The notes beneath the pieces are model-generated. The model had not been told where the DNA came from. It did no database searches and was given only the letters and a program-made list of their open reading frames with translations. DNA of 15,594 nt from Irpex lacteus (taxonomy: Eukaryota; Basidiomycota; Agaricomycetes; Polyporales; Irpicaceae): positions 1 to 15,594 of the forward strand of contig MQVO02000189.1 of assembly GCA_001986395.2 (NCBI GenBank), given 5' to 3'. Of the stretch, positions 7,613 through 15,594 are shown one piece after another (position 1 is the first letter of the stretch; the number at the start of each line of letters is the position of its first letter). The position numbers and the translations under genes are program-made.

Positions 7613-10067
7613 ATGCTGAAGGCCACATGGCTGGCGTATCAGTCATCGCAGGAAGGCGAAGTCATGGCGCAGACATCCTCGTGGTTCATCGACGATGCAC
7701 AAGGGGTAAGCCAGGGGAAACAATTTGCGTAAGCCTTAGCTGATGCCACATATAAGTGTGCGAGTATTCAGCGAGAGTCTACTGGGGGTATTCTGGGGTA
7801 TGGCCGATGAACACGCGATGCGGCTTGGGGCAGAAACAGGGACATTCGCGCAGCTGACTACCAACGCAGACCTGTCGAAATCGGGATGCCAGAGCCTGCC
7901 TATAAAGGTCCCTTCGCTCTCCGCACCATACTTCATAGGGCAAAGAGCACTTACGCCTTCTGCGATTCGTACCATGCAAGACCCTCCGCCAGATGGCTCT
8001 CATGTTGAGGTGCGTATTGCCTTTGCCTACTGAACAATCCGCTGCTTACACTCTGTGAAGGCTTCAGAGCAGGCTCTGTTTAGGGAGGCTGTAAAGCAGG
8101 TTTTTGATGAATTGTGAGTCGATCCCTCCTTCGATCCCTCCTTGACGCTGCGGCTCTCACCTCTATGTGGCCAGATTCCCCCCTGCCATCGTCCCCGACA
8201 ACAAGTCCAACGTATCGCTGTTGGGCGAGAGCATCAATCGGCTGCTTCACACCAATGAAACAGAGCCGTGTCAAGATCCGCTTGTTCAAGTCAAATGCAG
8301 AGAACTCACCATGGCAAAGCAGCGCGAGCTCACACCTAAACGGTTTCCCGACGAGGAAAAGAAGGATAAGCCTGGATCATCCACCGCTGCGGAAGGATAC
8401 ACAAAACATCGGTGAGCCTTAGGCTTCAAGCGTTCCCTTTCCATCAATACTGACCTTTCATCAGCCCTGGAGACCCCGATCATCCGGGGAAAAGGAAAGC
8501 TACCAGCCCTACGCCAGAGCAATTGGACCGGGAGATGGAAGCTATGGAACCATATAGGTGAGATACATGAACACTGCATCAGTATTGCTTACCCAGTAGC
8601 ATTTGCAGCTCTTTACGACGCCAGAAGAGGGCGATGAGAGCGGAGAGGGGAAAGGAGAAGCGGCACGCTCCGGAAAACTCCGACGTTTATCAAGCTACTG
8701 GTTGGCGACTTGAGCAAGCCCCAATTACCAGCACAGGGTGGCAAGGGAGGCATGCGCTTCCTTCGGAGCGCGGAAAGCTTGCTCGCATGTTGGCTGAGCA
8801 TTCCTCTGAGCTAATGGGCGTTTTGGCGGGGTTCACTCGTATCTACTACGATGCTTCGTGAGCATCCCTTCTTATGACCAAAGTGCATGCTTACAGTGGA
8901 CTACAGGAGCAAGGTGCCTACCAGGGTTGTAGACCGTGAGGGCCGATTGTTCATCTATCGATCTCGCCGTAGCAAGTGGCTAGAGGATCTTCTCCCTGAG
9001 CTCGCAAGGGCCATAGCGGAGTTCGCCGTGAATACTACGGCTAGCGATGCTGACAGGGCGAACAATAAGCGAGGATCTCACGATTTCTGCATCGCGGGCG
9101 TGGATCGACAATCGAAAGGGGTTCGTTAGACCCTATAGCTTCCTAATACCGTCTAACCTCGGTCTGTAGAAGCCTGGCGTTTGTAGTTGGCATGAGCAAG
9201 GGAAGAATCACGAGGAGCTGCTGAAGCTGTTTGGTACAAACGCTATGAGAGAGTTCAAGTAACGCTATCCCAGGCTCATTGAGCGACACAGCTACTGACC
9301 CGTTATTTTCGCAGCGATTTGGTCACTGCTTTGGTCCGCCAGCATTTTCCCGCAATCGCTAAGCGCATGGACGATGCGCAGAGGGTGTTTGAAGACAAAT
9401 ATGCGCTTCCACCGAGCCTCTTCGGCGTATTCCACAACTTCTGCATTAATTCGCCAATATTCGAGAAGGGAATCTGCGATGTGTTCTGCGACCCGCATAC
9501 GGATGCCCAAAACGCTGCAATTCTTGTGTGTGCGGTGCTCGTGTACTATTATGGCAACTGTGAGTAGAGATCTTTCATTGCCACGTGAAAGTTGCTGAGC
9601 AATGCCAGGCGAAACCACCGCCGATGAGAGGATATGGCTGGTGTTCTGGGAGGCCGAGCTTATCATCCAGGTCCCAGCTGGGGTAGTCATCATTTATCCT
9701 AGCGCCCTGCTCCTGCACTTCAACGTTCACATCGAAGGTAGCATCCCTTTTTAACCAGTGTCTCTTGAGCTGATGGCCTGTAGATGTCCTCAAGGTCACA
9801 AGGGATGGAAGCTATCCCACAAGGGAGAATACGATTCCGTTTACGCAGTCTAACGCAGAAAACGGCGGAAGGGGCAGCATCGTCTGGTTCACCCAAGCAT
9901 CCATGCTAATCAGCGCCGAGCTGCCGACTGACTCCGTCAAGCAAGCGGACAAGCTCAATGAGAAAGCCCTCTTGACCGGAGCTCCTCTTATTGACACCAC
10001 ATATGACGCCGCCCAGGCCCTCAAAGACGGCCTTTTCCCCTACGATACAAAAGCTGCACTCGACTAA
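7613..10067 (+). CDS. Putative 2-oxoglutarate/Fe(II) dioxygenase-like protein (TET/JBP-like), 11 exons
   Basis: Exons: 7613-7728, 7772-8009, 8061-8113, 8175-8411, 8465-8557, 8609-8857, 8907-9120, 9170-9258, 9315-9559, 9609-9737, 9784-10067; 1947 nt, 648 aa, every phase agreeing. The ten introns are 43-61 bp, all GT-AG; the donor at 9121 is the unusual GTTCGT. Residues 1-245 or so are poorly conserved and charged (KRKATSPTPEQL follows). The middle has a conserved-looking VVDREGRLFIYRSRRSKW segment. The C-terminal third has CDPHTDAQN (His491, Asp493), WLVFWEAELI, YPSALLLHFN (His548) and GGRGSIVWFTQA (Arg584), the order expected of Fe- and 2-oxoglutarate-binding residues in a double-stranded beta-helix. 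Similar fungal hypothetical proteins are common in Agaricomycetes; substrate is unknown, and nucleic acid is an inference from TET/JBP. The start is uncertain: the frame is open back to 7511, and a separate frame begins at ATG 7438 (MNDMEAAEAG). Confidence 0.75.
8119..8142 (+). repeat. 12-bp tandem duplication inside intron 3
   Basis: TCGATCCCTCCT occurs twice in a row (8119-8130, 8131-8142) within the intron at 8114-8174. Without one copy this 61-bp intron would be 49 bp, the commonest intron length of the gene. Confidence 0.85.
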
Positions 10068-11411
10068 CAATGTACTCACCGTCTGCTCTGTACTCATGGA
10101 ATGAAATGCTTTGACCTGTTCTATAAGCCTTCCGAAGCAGAAATCACTCTAATTTCACTGCGAGCTTTATCCCACAGCATTCGACGCATTTATGGGAGCT
10201 TCGAGGGGTCCCTTCCATGGTGGGCAATGAGGGGGCAATGCCGGTAAGAGGCGGTGTCGCTCTTCTCGCCTATGAAAACTGATGCCTTCTATACCAGTCT
10301 TGGCTCGTCCTTTACTTTTCAGAGAAGCGCTGCAACTATGATCGTCAGCACAAGAACGAAGTGGGGTCCTTTGCTTAGGTTCGGTCAAAGGCGAGCAGAT
10401 CAATCTGCTTCAAACGCAGGCTTCGCCCCTCCTAGTGCGCAGGCGTGTTCCTTTCAGGCTATCATGTGAAGGTAAGCGGACGCATTTTCTGAGTCCGTAA
10501 GCCGAGGCTTGATGGAGGCATGGCAATATGCCTGTGAGGCGAATGGTCCTATATGCGCTGCGCTAATCGCCCGTATCTGGGCTTCTTTATTCTTTATGTC
10601 GCAGAACTAGAAGCACTGGATGTGAGACATGGAGCCCGAGGGCTATGGTCGTTACTCACGAAGAGCAAGCTGTCGTTCGTAGGTTTTACTTTGATAAACA
10701 ATCCTTACCTGCGATCTACCCTTGTAGCTCTTCATTCCAAGGCGTTCCAAGCGAAGATGCCTGCCGGAGGAATGATGACCCCTGAGAGATGGCCCTGCGC
10801 AGCGGGGCAGAGGGAGATCGCGCTCTCAAATCCGGGAGCTGACTGTGCGTCGGGGAAGGTTGCAAGGGGAAGCGCTTCTGAATTTATCGAAAACTGAGGA
10901 ATAAAGAGGATGAGCTGGAGTGGGTAGGGTGCAAGTAAATCAAAGGCAAGCATTTTTTAGAAAGTACACAGAGTCATGAGAGTACTTACCCGTCACTCTT
11001 AGCCCACAGAAACTACCCTCGCTCTCCTATCGCTCTGTACATACTGTCCGCGAAGGTTGCTATAGTTTGTAGAGGGGATGGCTGGTTGGGCTACCGTGAC
11101 CGTGTAAGTGATTAAAAAATATACAACTAAACCCGCCGTGTCTACCTGGTTTTTGGCGATCATGCACCTGCCTGTGCAAGATGCTCCACATCACAGCTGA
11201 CTCTATATGAAATGAGACATAAGGTTAGCATGATGCTCCATCGGTCTATACTCCTAACGACTTACCGGACACTTTTACAGCATTTGACCGTGTGCTTTAG
11301 GTATACAGACCCACTGGCTTCCTTCAGCCCTCTGCTAAGTTCATTGCGAGCGAAGGCGCCCTGCAAGATTCAAAGTTTGAGAAACGATGTACCAGCAACG
11401 TCCTCCTCTAG
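10068..11411. other. Stretch without a secure gene; possible decayed coding scraps
   Basis: Short coding-like pieces occur in changing frames: about 10176-10246, ending at a good donor GGTAAGAG; about 10300-10378, with LYFSEKRCNYDRQHKNEVG; about 10510-10607, with EAWQYACEANGPICAAL; and the ORF at 10553-10897. I could not join them into one frame. From about 10960 to 11411 I see only AT-mixed DNA, probably the upstream region of the gene at 11624-12618. The coding scraps may be a pseudogene or chance. Confidence 0.35.
10553..10897 (+). CDS. Possible ORF of unknown product
   Basis: ATG at 10553 to TGA at 10895-10897 gives 114 aa without an intron. AATAAA follows at 10900-10905, only two bases after the stop. 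The reading frame overlaps another coding-like piece (EAWQYACEANGPICAAL) in a second frame at its start, so it is not clear which frame, if any, is real. I name no family. Confidence 0.22.
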   Translation: MRCANRPYLGFFILYVAELEALDVRHGARGLWSLLTKSKLSFVGFTLINNPYLRSTLVALHSKAFQAKMPAGGMMTPERWPCAAGQREIALSNPGADCASGKVARGSASEFIEN

Positions 11412-11623
11412 GCCAGCGAAAATAACAGCGACTCAGTTTCTAAGGAGCAAGAGTATGAATTTGTGAGGCATGCAAGCGCGTACAACGACGGGATGAAGGG
11501 GAAGCCACACAGGCGCCGAAATCATTTCGCAGCTTCAACAGTCACCTTACCGCCCTCCCTTCATCACCCCAGCTCAAAAGGCACTACATTTCTCCAACGT
11601 CGCCGCACCCTACGGAATTCAGC

Positions 11624-12618
11624 ATGCAAATTGTCCAGAAAGATGAGGCGTACAGTAAGAAAAACCACCCAGTCGAGAAGCGGTCCGCGCAAGCACCCCC
11701 TCCCATACAGCACGCAACGCGACCTATTCTTCCAGATCCAGCATTCGTCCAACGTTCAGAGGCTGTGGTAGACGAAGGCGACTGCTATGGCACAGTGGAG
11801 AAGCAGACATGCGGCCAGGATGCGACAGCAAGCGTGATGAGCGCGGCGGTTGGGTTGGTGGGAGGACACGACGTTGGGATCCGAGCGGGGGAGCTTGGGA
11901 TTGGAGGCGACGGTGAGTAGCGTTTTGTAGAGTCTCTGGGACGTTTCTGACCGCTTGCAGGCGTTGGTCTGGGCGTGCTGGACGTATACAAGGTTGGAAT
12001 GGAGAGGGACAAAGTGGGGGCGCGCCAGCGCATTCTTCAGGTCCAGCTGGCAGAAGGTGACCGCGTCGAGACGGTGGGGTCGGTCTCACAAGTCGAGCAG
12101 ACAGGTATGTACTGGGGGTTTAACTCTGGATAATATCACTGATCGCGGCTGGGGCGGGGGGGCAGGGGAAGGCGTCCCGCCTACTTTTGTTCGCCAGCCG
12201 ACCATTCCAACCGCTCGTACCCTTCGTATTCGTCGCCAGGGCCCTGACTTACGGGAGCGTTGTCTAGTGGGTGAGTACGTGCATTTGTGGAGGGCCTAGC
12301 GTTCTTATTCACCGTCCTCCAGGCTCCATTCATCGAGGCACACAATCGGAGGCACCTACCCTGTGCGATGCACAAGTACAGACCACTACGTTGGACTTCG
12401 CCGAGGCGTGTCGAGCTGGGAGTTGCAAGATCGAAAGGCCCAATGGCCAGCATGAGGGCTCTGCTCGCGGTAAAGGCAAAGCAGTTGACACTGCTAGCTG
12501 GGTAGGAGATGAGGACTGCTGCACAGAGGTCGACGGAAGCGGCACTCCAATGGACTTGGACGACGACTTGGTGTACATGGACGTAGATGATGACGTGGTA
12601 TACATGGATGTGGATTAA
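11624..12618 (+). CDS. Four-exon gene, unknown protein with a repeated acidic tail
   Basis: Exons 11624-11912, 11961-12104, 12166-12270 and 12323-12618 give 834 nt, 277 aa. All three introns (48, 61 and 52 bp; GTGAGT, GTATGT and GTGAGT donors) are phase 1. The protein has a Gly-rich stretch across the first junction (GIRAGELGIGGDGVGLGVL), a basic segment (TARTLRIRRQGPDLRERC), a GKGKA patch, and ends in an Asp-rich tail with the nine-residue unit D-(L/V)-DDD-(L/V)-VYM twice and then DVD. No domain is recognised; the acidic tail suggests a nuclear or chromatin-type contact, but that is only inference. The gene may start further upstream: an exon 11412-11452, a GTATGA donor and an acceptor at 11532 (CATTTCGCAG) lead in phase into the same frame. 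ATG 11624 is the conservative start. Confidence 0.6.
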
Positions 12619-12836
12619 TCCCCTTTCCCCTCTTCGTTGTTTCCCTCCTTGTTATTGCCCTCTCTCGTTATCCCCTCTCCCCTCTCCCCTCTCCCTTCCT
12701 CGGCCCTTCTCCAGAGATATCCTCAGTTTCAGTTTCTTGTCAGACGTTCTCTTTTATAGTACTACGCATTTTATCTAGTCCAAGCTTTCTAACGCCTACA
12801 TATCCATCTACTTAGTGGAAGTGCACGGGGCGTCTG
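12619..12836. other. Pyrimidine-rich tract after the acidic-tail gene
   Basis: The + strand is nearly all C and T from 12619 to about 12715, including three perfect copies of CCCCTCT at 12672-12692. It is probably 3' untranslated or spacer sequence of the gene ending at 12618. From 12716 to 12836 I see nothing I can name. Confidence 0.5.
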
Positions 12837-12968
12837 GTGTTGGTCGCGATCCTCCTGAGGACTCCAAACCTAGGACTCGGGACTCCGGACACTGTAGGCC
12901 GGATCACGAGTAAAAACGTGCCTTTTGTAGTCAAGAAAAAGGTGCGTGAAAATGTGCCCTATGTCATC

Positions 12969-13016
12969 AAGAAAAAGGTAAGGAAAAAGGTAAGGAAAAA
13001 GGTAAGGAAAAATGTA
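12969..13016 (+). repeat. 12-bp tandem repeat, four units
   Basis: Units at 12969-12980 (AAGAAAAAGGTA), 12981-12992 and 12993-13004 (AGGAAAAAGGTA, identical) and 13005-13016 (AGGAAAAATGTA). They form the left arm of a hairpin with the CCTTTTTCC-rich stretch at 13031-13054. Confidence 0.85.
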
Positions 13017-13054
13017 AGGACATATAACAAACCTTTTTCCAAACCTTTTCCTAA
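12979..13054. repeat. Imperfect hairpin within the repeat block
   Basis: The left arm 12979-13003 (TAAGGAAAAAGGTAAGG and on) pairs with the right arm 13031-13054 (ACCTTTTTCCAAACCTTTTC and on), about 21 of 25 positions by eye, around a 27-base loop. A transcript crossing it on either strand could fold. Confidence 0.55.
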
Positions 13055-13370
13055 GTGAAAAGGGCCCATTTACTCCGCGAGAATACGGTCCCTTTTCACC
13101 TGGGAAAAATGTCGCCGGACATATGCTTCCTTTTGCGTCCGCGATAATGAACCATTTGTCTTCCCGAAAAAGGCAATCATAAAGGTTTGATTTTTCGATT
13201 GAAAATATGACGTACAAAAGGGGACCTTTCTGTCTACATTTGGGCTTGGGAAAAAGGTAAAGAAAAAGGTTCCCTTTGCTGACACATTTTTACTCTGTCA
13301 AACGGACGGAAACATGCTGTCTTTTCTCACGCCTTTTTCTCCCCTTTTTCCGCTGGAAAAATTATGCCAC

Positions 13371-14871
13371 TTACGCAGTGATAGTCGGTCCACCGTCACG
13401 GGACGATGCGCTCGTGATATCCGTCTAACAAACGAATGAACGGTACGAGTTAGTTCAGCAGCTCAACAGATATGACGGATAGGAATAATGTGTGAGTGTG
13501 AGCTGGAGGCGAGCTTACCGCAGATGAGTCTCTCCGTAGCATAGTCGCCGCGACAGATCGGTGTTTGTCCCGGTAGCCACCATCAGCTCGTCCCAGGCTA
13601 CCAGCGGGTGAGTCGTTGGGCCCGCCACGGAGGGGTGGGATATCGAGATTGCCAGCGGACCACGTGCGTGAGGGGGGTCCTGGGATACGCAGAGAGGGCC
13701 TGTTGGGTATGCCGTGGCCTAGTGAGCCGGATGGTACGAGGCTGCCTCTGGGGAGGAGATCGTTGGGAGACACACCAGTCGGGAGAAGGGGAGGTGTGGA
13801 CATTCCGTTTGTGATGTTCGCGAGGTGGTGGTCGACAGCGGCGGATAGGGAGCCAAAGCGATTGGTAATGGCGGTGATGTCGTCTAGGGGGCCAGCTTGG
13901 TTGGGTGGGATGCTGCCGATAATGGAGCCACGCGGGCCGCCGTCAAGTCCGCTGAGGTCTGGCGTCGAAAACGACGGCGCAGAGGAAGGTGCGAAGGGAT
14001 TGCTGAACTCGGGGACGGCGTTCGTCGCCGGGGTAAGTAGTTTATCCACCAGCAAGTCAACCTTGCGCCCGATGTCCACGAGCTCGCGTTGTATGTCTCT
14101 CGTCGCGAGGCTCTCGTTACGATCCATCCGATTGAGGAGTTCGTGAATGAGGGGTGAGCACTTGAGTTGAGACTCGAGGCTGGTCGACAGATCAATGCTA
14201 GGAGCAAACATGCTACCAGAGTCCAAGGATGATGCCGGTGACGACGAGACGAAGTGTGTTTGGGCAGACGTGAACGAGGACGTCCTCGAACCCATCTCTA
14301 CGGCCACGGGCGGGGTATTCAGTCTATCTCTTGCGCGGCTCATAACAGCATTGTACTGCGCGTTTTGTTGATACAGCCCATTCGTATGTGGCCTTCCCAG
14401 GTGGTTGTCGCCATCTTGCGGGATTTCCGGGATAGCCGACATACTCGACTCCCTAGCCAGAGACCTCGCAAACGCCCTGTTCGCCTCTTCACCAAACCTG
14501 TCTTGCCTATCTTGTTGGCCACTTAAAGCGGGAGATTGTCGAAAGGCCGTGAGCTCGTTGATAGTTGACTGGAATCCGTTCAAGCTCCCGTTACGCTCGA
14601 TGCGCTGGCGATCGTGTCCGTCTTGGGAAGGCGGACTTGGCGACGATTTGACAGAGAGGCCACTCGACGTTGACGCAGATGTGGCCAAGCGTTCGCGACT
14701 GATGCTGTTCTGGCGATGGTAGCCCATCCCAAGGCTCCCTCGACCGATAGAGCCCATCGTACTAACACTCTCGCGCTCGTCTCTGTCTTCTGCGGGCTTG
14801 TACTGACCTCCACCAGGGAAGAAAGGGCTGGACGCGGGGTTCAGCGAGGGGCTATTTGACACCGTGGCCAT
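13371..14871 (-). CDS. Ser/Pro-rich coiled-coil protein, apparently the N-terminal part of a longer fungal protein
   Basis: Exon 1 runs from ATG at 14871 down to 13519 (451 codons) and is one open frame. A GTAAGC donor at 13518 and a TTTGTTAG acceptor ending at 13425 (94-bp intron, with CTAAC) join it in phase to 13424-13375, encoding TDITSASSRDGGPTITA. Reading on gives TAA at 13373-13371, for 468 aa. Without splicing, exon 1 reads on to 13450 (473 aa) with an odd tail, so I prefer the spliced form. Residues 1-220 are Ser/Pro/Arg-rich and probably disordered, with SPFFPGGG near the start; 228-280 are a likely coiled coil (HELLNRMDRNES, DIGRKVDLLVDKLL); 330-353 are a second helix; and about 400 has SRTWSAGNLD. 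From memory of fungal proteins, this region normally precedes a DEAD-box-like helicase-fold domain; none is present here. A GTAAGT donor at 13374 suggests lost exons. Confidence 0.68.
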
Positions 14872-15300
14872 GGCTTGCGAGGGTTCCCTTTGAGGTTATC
14901 GAGAGACTTGCTACGATCAACTAACCACGGCAAGACGCTACTGGCACATGGACGGAGAACACAGCAAATCTCAGCGACTAATGTTCAGTGAGCGACAACG
15001 GCGCAAAGGGTTGGAGGTGCGGGTGCGGGATACACACCTATGAATACTGTAGTGATTCGCGAGTCTACAAGTACTCTCTCATCCAGACACAGCTTGCAGA
15101 CGACGGAAGACGGTGGCAAGCAGGAGTCGGTCGTGGAGGAAACAACGAGGAGAGAACTCGACCGATGTGGTTTCGGCCAAGCTTGGCTGGGGCTGCTGGC
15201 AGCTCAGACCGGCCGCCTAAAATCACGCCTCAATTGATCTGACAGACTGGGGCACGCGTTGATACATGCCCAAAGCTCTTTATAATCTCATCAAAACGAG
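14872..15300 (-). promoter_or_regulatory. Upstream region of the minus-strand coiled-coil gene
   Basis: No gene is supported here. On the minus strand TTATAAAG occurs at 15285-15278, about 400 bp before the ATG at 14871; if used, the leader would be long or contain an intron. The start context on the minus strand is GCCATGG, a strong initiation context. A + strand open frame from 14988 shows no protein features. Confidence 0.35.
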
Positions 15301-15329
15301 CGTGGTTGTTGTGTTATATAAGAGGCTTG

Positions 15330-15594
15330 CTACGTAACATACAAGGCGGTGTATGAGTATATTATGTCCGGGAGACTGCGAGATGGTGCGATGTGATACA
15401 TCAACTCAACTACGTCTCTGCACGCACAGCGCATCTCGGCCAAGGCATAGTCGTATATTGCGGGGATTCGTTGACGTAGGCTGAGTACGGTCAGGTGGTA
15501 ACTAAATTGTACGCTGCCTACCTCAAGGATTACGGCGTACAGCACTCACTCCCGCACTCTGCAAATACAGCGATGCGTGTGCGAATTATGTGGT
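15330..15594 (-). CDS. Possible 3' fragment of another minus-strand gene
   Basis: Very uncertain. On the minus strand an acceptor TATTTGCAG near 15559, a GTGAGT donor near 15547, a GTAGGC donor near 15522 and an acceptor CCTGACCGTACTCAG near 15482 look like gene structure reading leftwards from outside the window. An unspliced frame of 71 codons (15545-15330) also exists. No domain can be recognised and the window ends too soon to choose a model. Confidence 0.18.

Larger units (their letters stand above)
12910..13368. repeat. Dense AAAAGG/CCTTTT repeat block
   Basis: The words GAAAAAGG, AAAAGGG and their complements CCTTTTTC, CCCTTTT recur many times in both directions across about 460 bp. 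It includes a 12-bp tandem array (12969-13016), a larger spaced pair around TCAAGAAAAAGGT (about 12931 and 12967), and a hairpin at 12979-13054. A Lys/Arg-rich frame (12837-13058, +) and a Phe/Tyr-rich frame (12870-13217, -) are by-products of the composition. I know of no named family that it matches; it may be a non-coding fungal repeat or the remains of a mobile element. It abuts the broken 3' end of the minus-strand gene. Confidence 0.65.

Noticed and set aside
7366..8003. Several minus-strand open frames over the start of the dioxygenase-like gene
   Set aside because: No splice structure or recognisable content; the + strand model has agreeing phases in ten introns.
12969..13016. Regular repeat array considered as CRISPR
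   Set aside because: Units are 12 bp, directly adjacent without spacers, and the genome is eukaryotic.
12837..13058. Lys/Arg/Val-rich open frame, and the Phe/Tyr-rich one opposite (12870-13217)
   Set aside because: Both are produced by the AAAAGG/CCTTTT repeat and have no complex sequence outside it.
13616..14146. 176-codon open frame on the + strand
   Set aside because: It is the antisense shadow of the long minus-strand coding exon; composition follows from the Ser/Pro-rich complement.
1..15594. tRNA, rRNA, reverse transcriptase, transposase or viral genes
   Set aside because: I looked for the usual motifs and saw none that I could support by eye.

Overview
The window reads as nuclear DNA of a filamentous basidiomycete, most likely an Agaricomycete. 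Nearly every gene I can rebuild is split by very short introns, mostly 43-61 bp, with GT-AG ends and CTAAC/CTGAC-like branch sites. A family of BTB/POZ genes typical of mushroom-forming fungi is present in tandem. I see no bacterial operons, rRNA, tRNA or CRISPR. All splice models are hand-built from sequence; no transcript or database evidence was available.

Layout. 1-1062: the 3' part of an unrecognised spliced gene whose frame can be kept open only with uncertain introns. 1386-5209: three tandem BTB/POZ paralogs on the + strand. The first (1386-2377) carries one +1 frameshift, the second (2655-3633) carries three single-base indels, and the third (4217-5209) is intact (288 aa). Copies two and three arose by a roughly 1.56-kb tandem duplication, share a GC-AG first intron, and share a 135-bp tract identical except for one T, which suggests gene conversion. 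5210-6448: mostly non-coding, with dispersed and tandem repeats and a CG-rich palindrome. 6449-6918: a small three-exon gene for a Cys-containing protein of unknown role.

7613-10067: the best-supported gene, 11 exons in consistent phase giving 648 aa. Its C-terminal third looks like a 2-oxoglutarate/Fe(II) dioxygenase-type double-stranded beta-helix of the TET/JBP-like kind (His491-x-Asp493, His548, Arg584). 10068-11623: no secure gene, with scraps of possibly decayed coding sequence. 11624-12618: a four-exon gene of unknown function ending in a repeated acidic tail. 12619-13368: a pyrimidine tract, then a dense AAAAGG/CCTTTT repeat block with a 12-bp tandem repeat and a hairpin.

13371-14871 (minus strand): a Ser/Pro-rich protein with a coiled coil. 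It appears to be only the N-terminal portion of a longer conserved fungal protein, and its last recognisable exon stops at a splice donor next to the repeat block. 14872-15594: its upstream region, plus a possible fragment of another minus-strand gene.

The genes do not form an evident pathway. The window looks like a fast-evolving accessory region: a duplicated and decaying BTB cluster, an orphan dioxygenase-like gene, and a gene end apparently lost beside a repeat. The decayed copies contrast with intact neighbours, so wholesale sequencing error is less likely, but indels in short base runs should be checked against reads.
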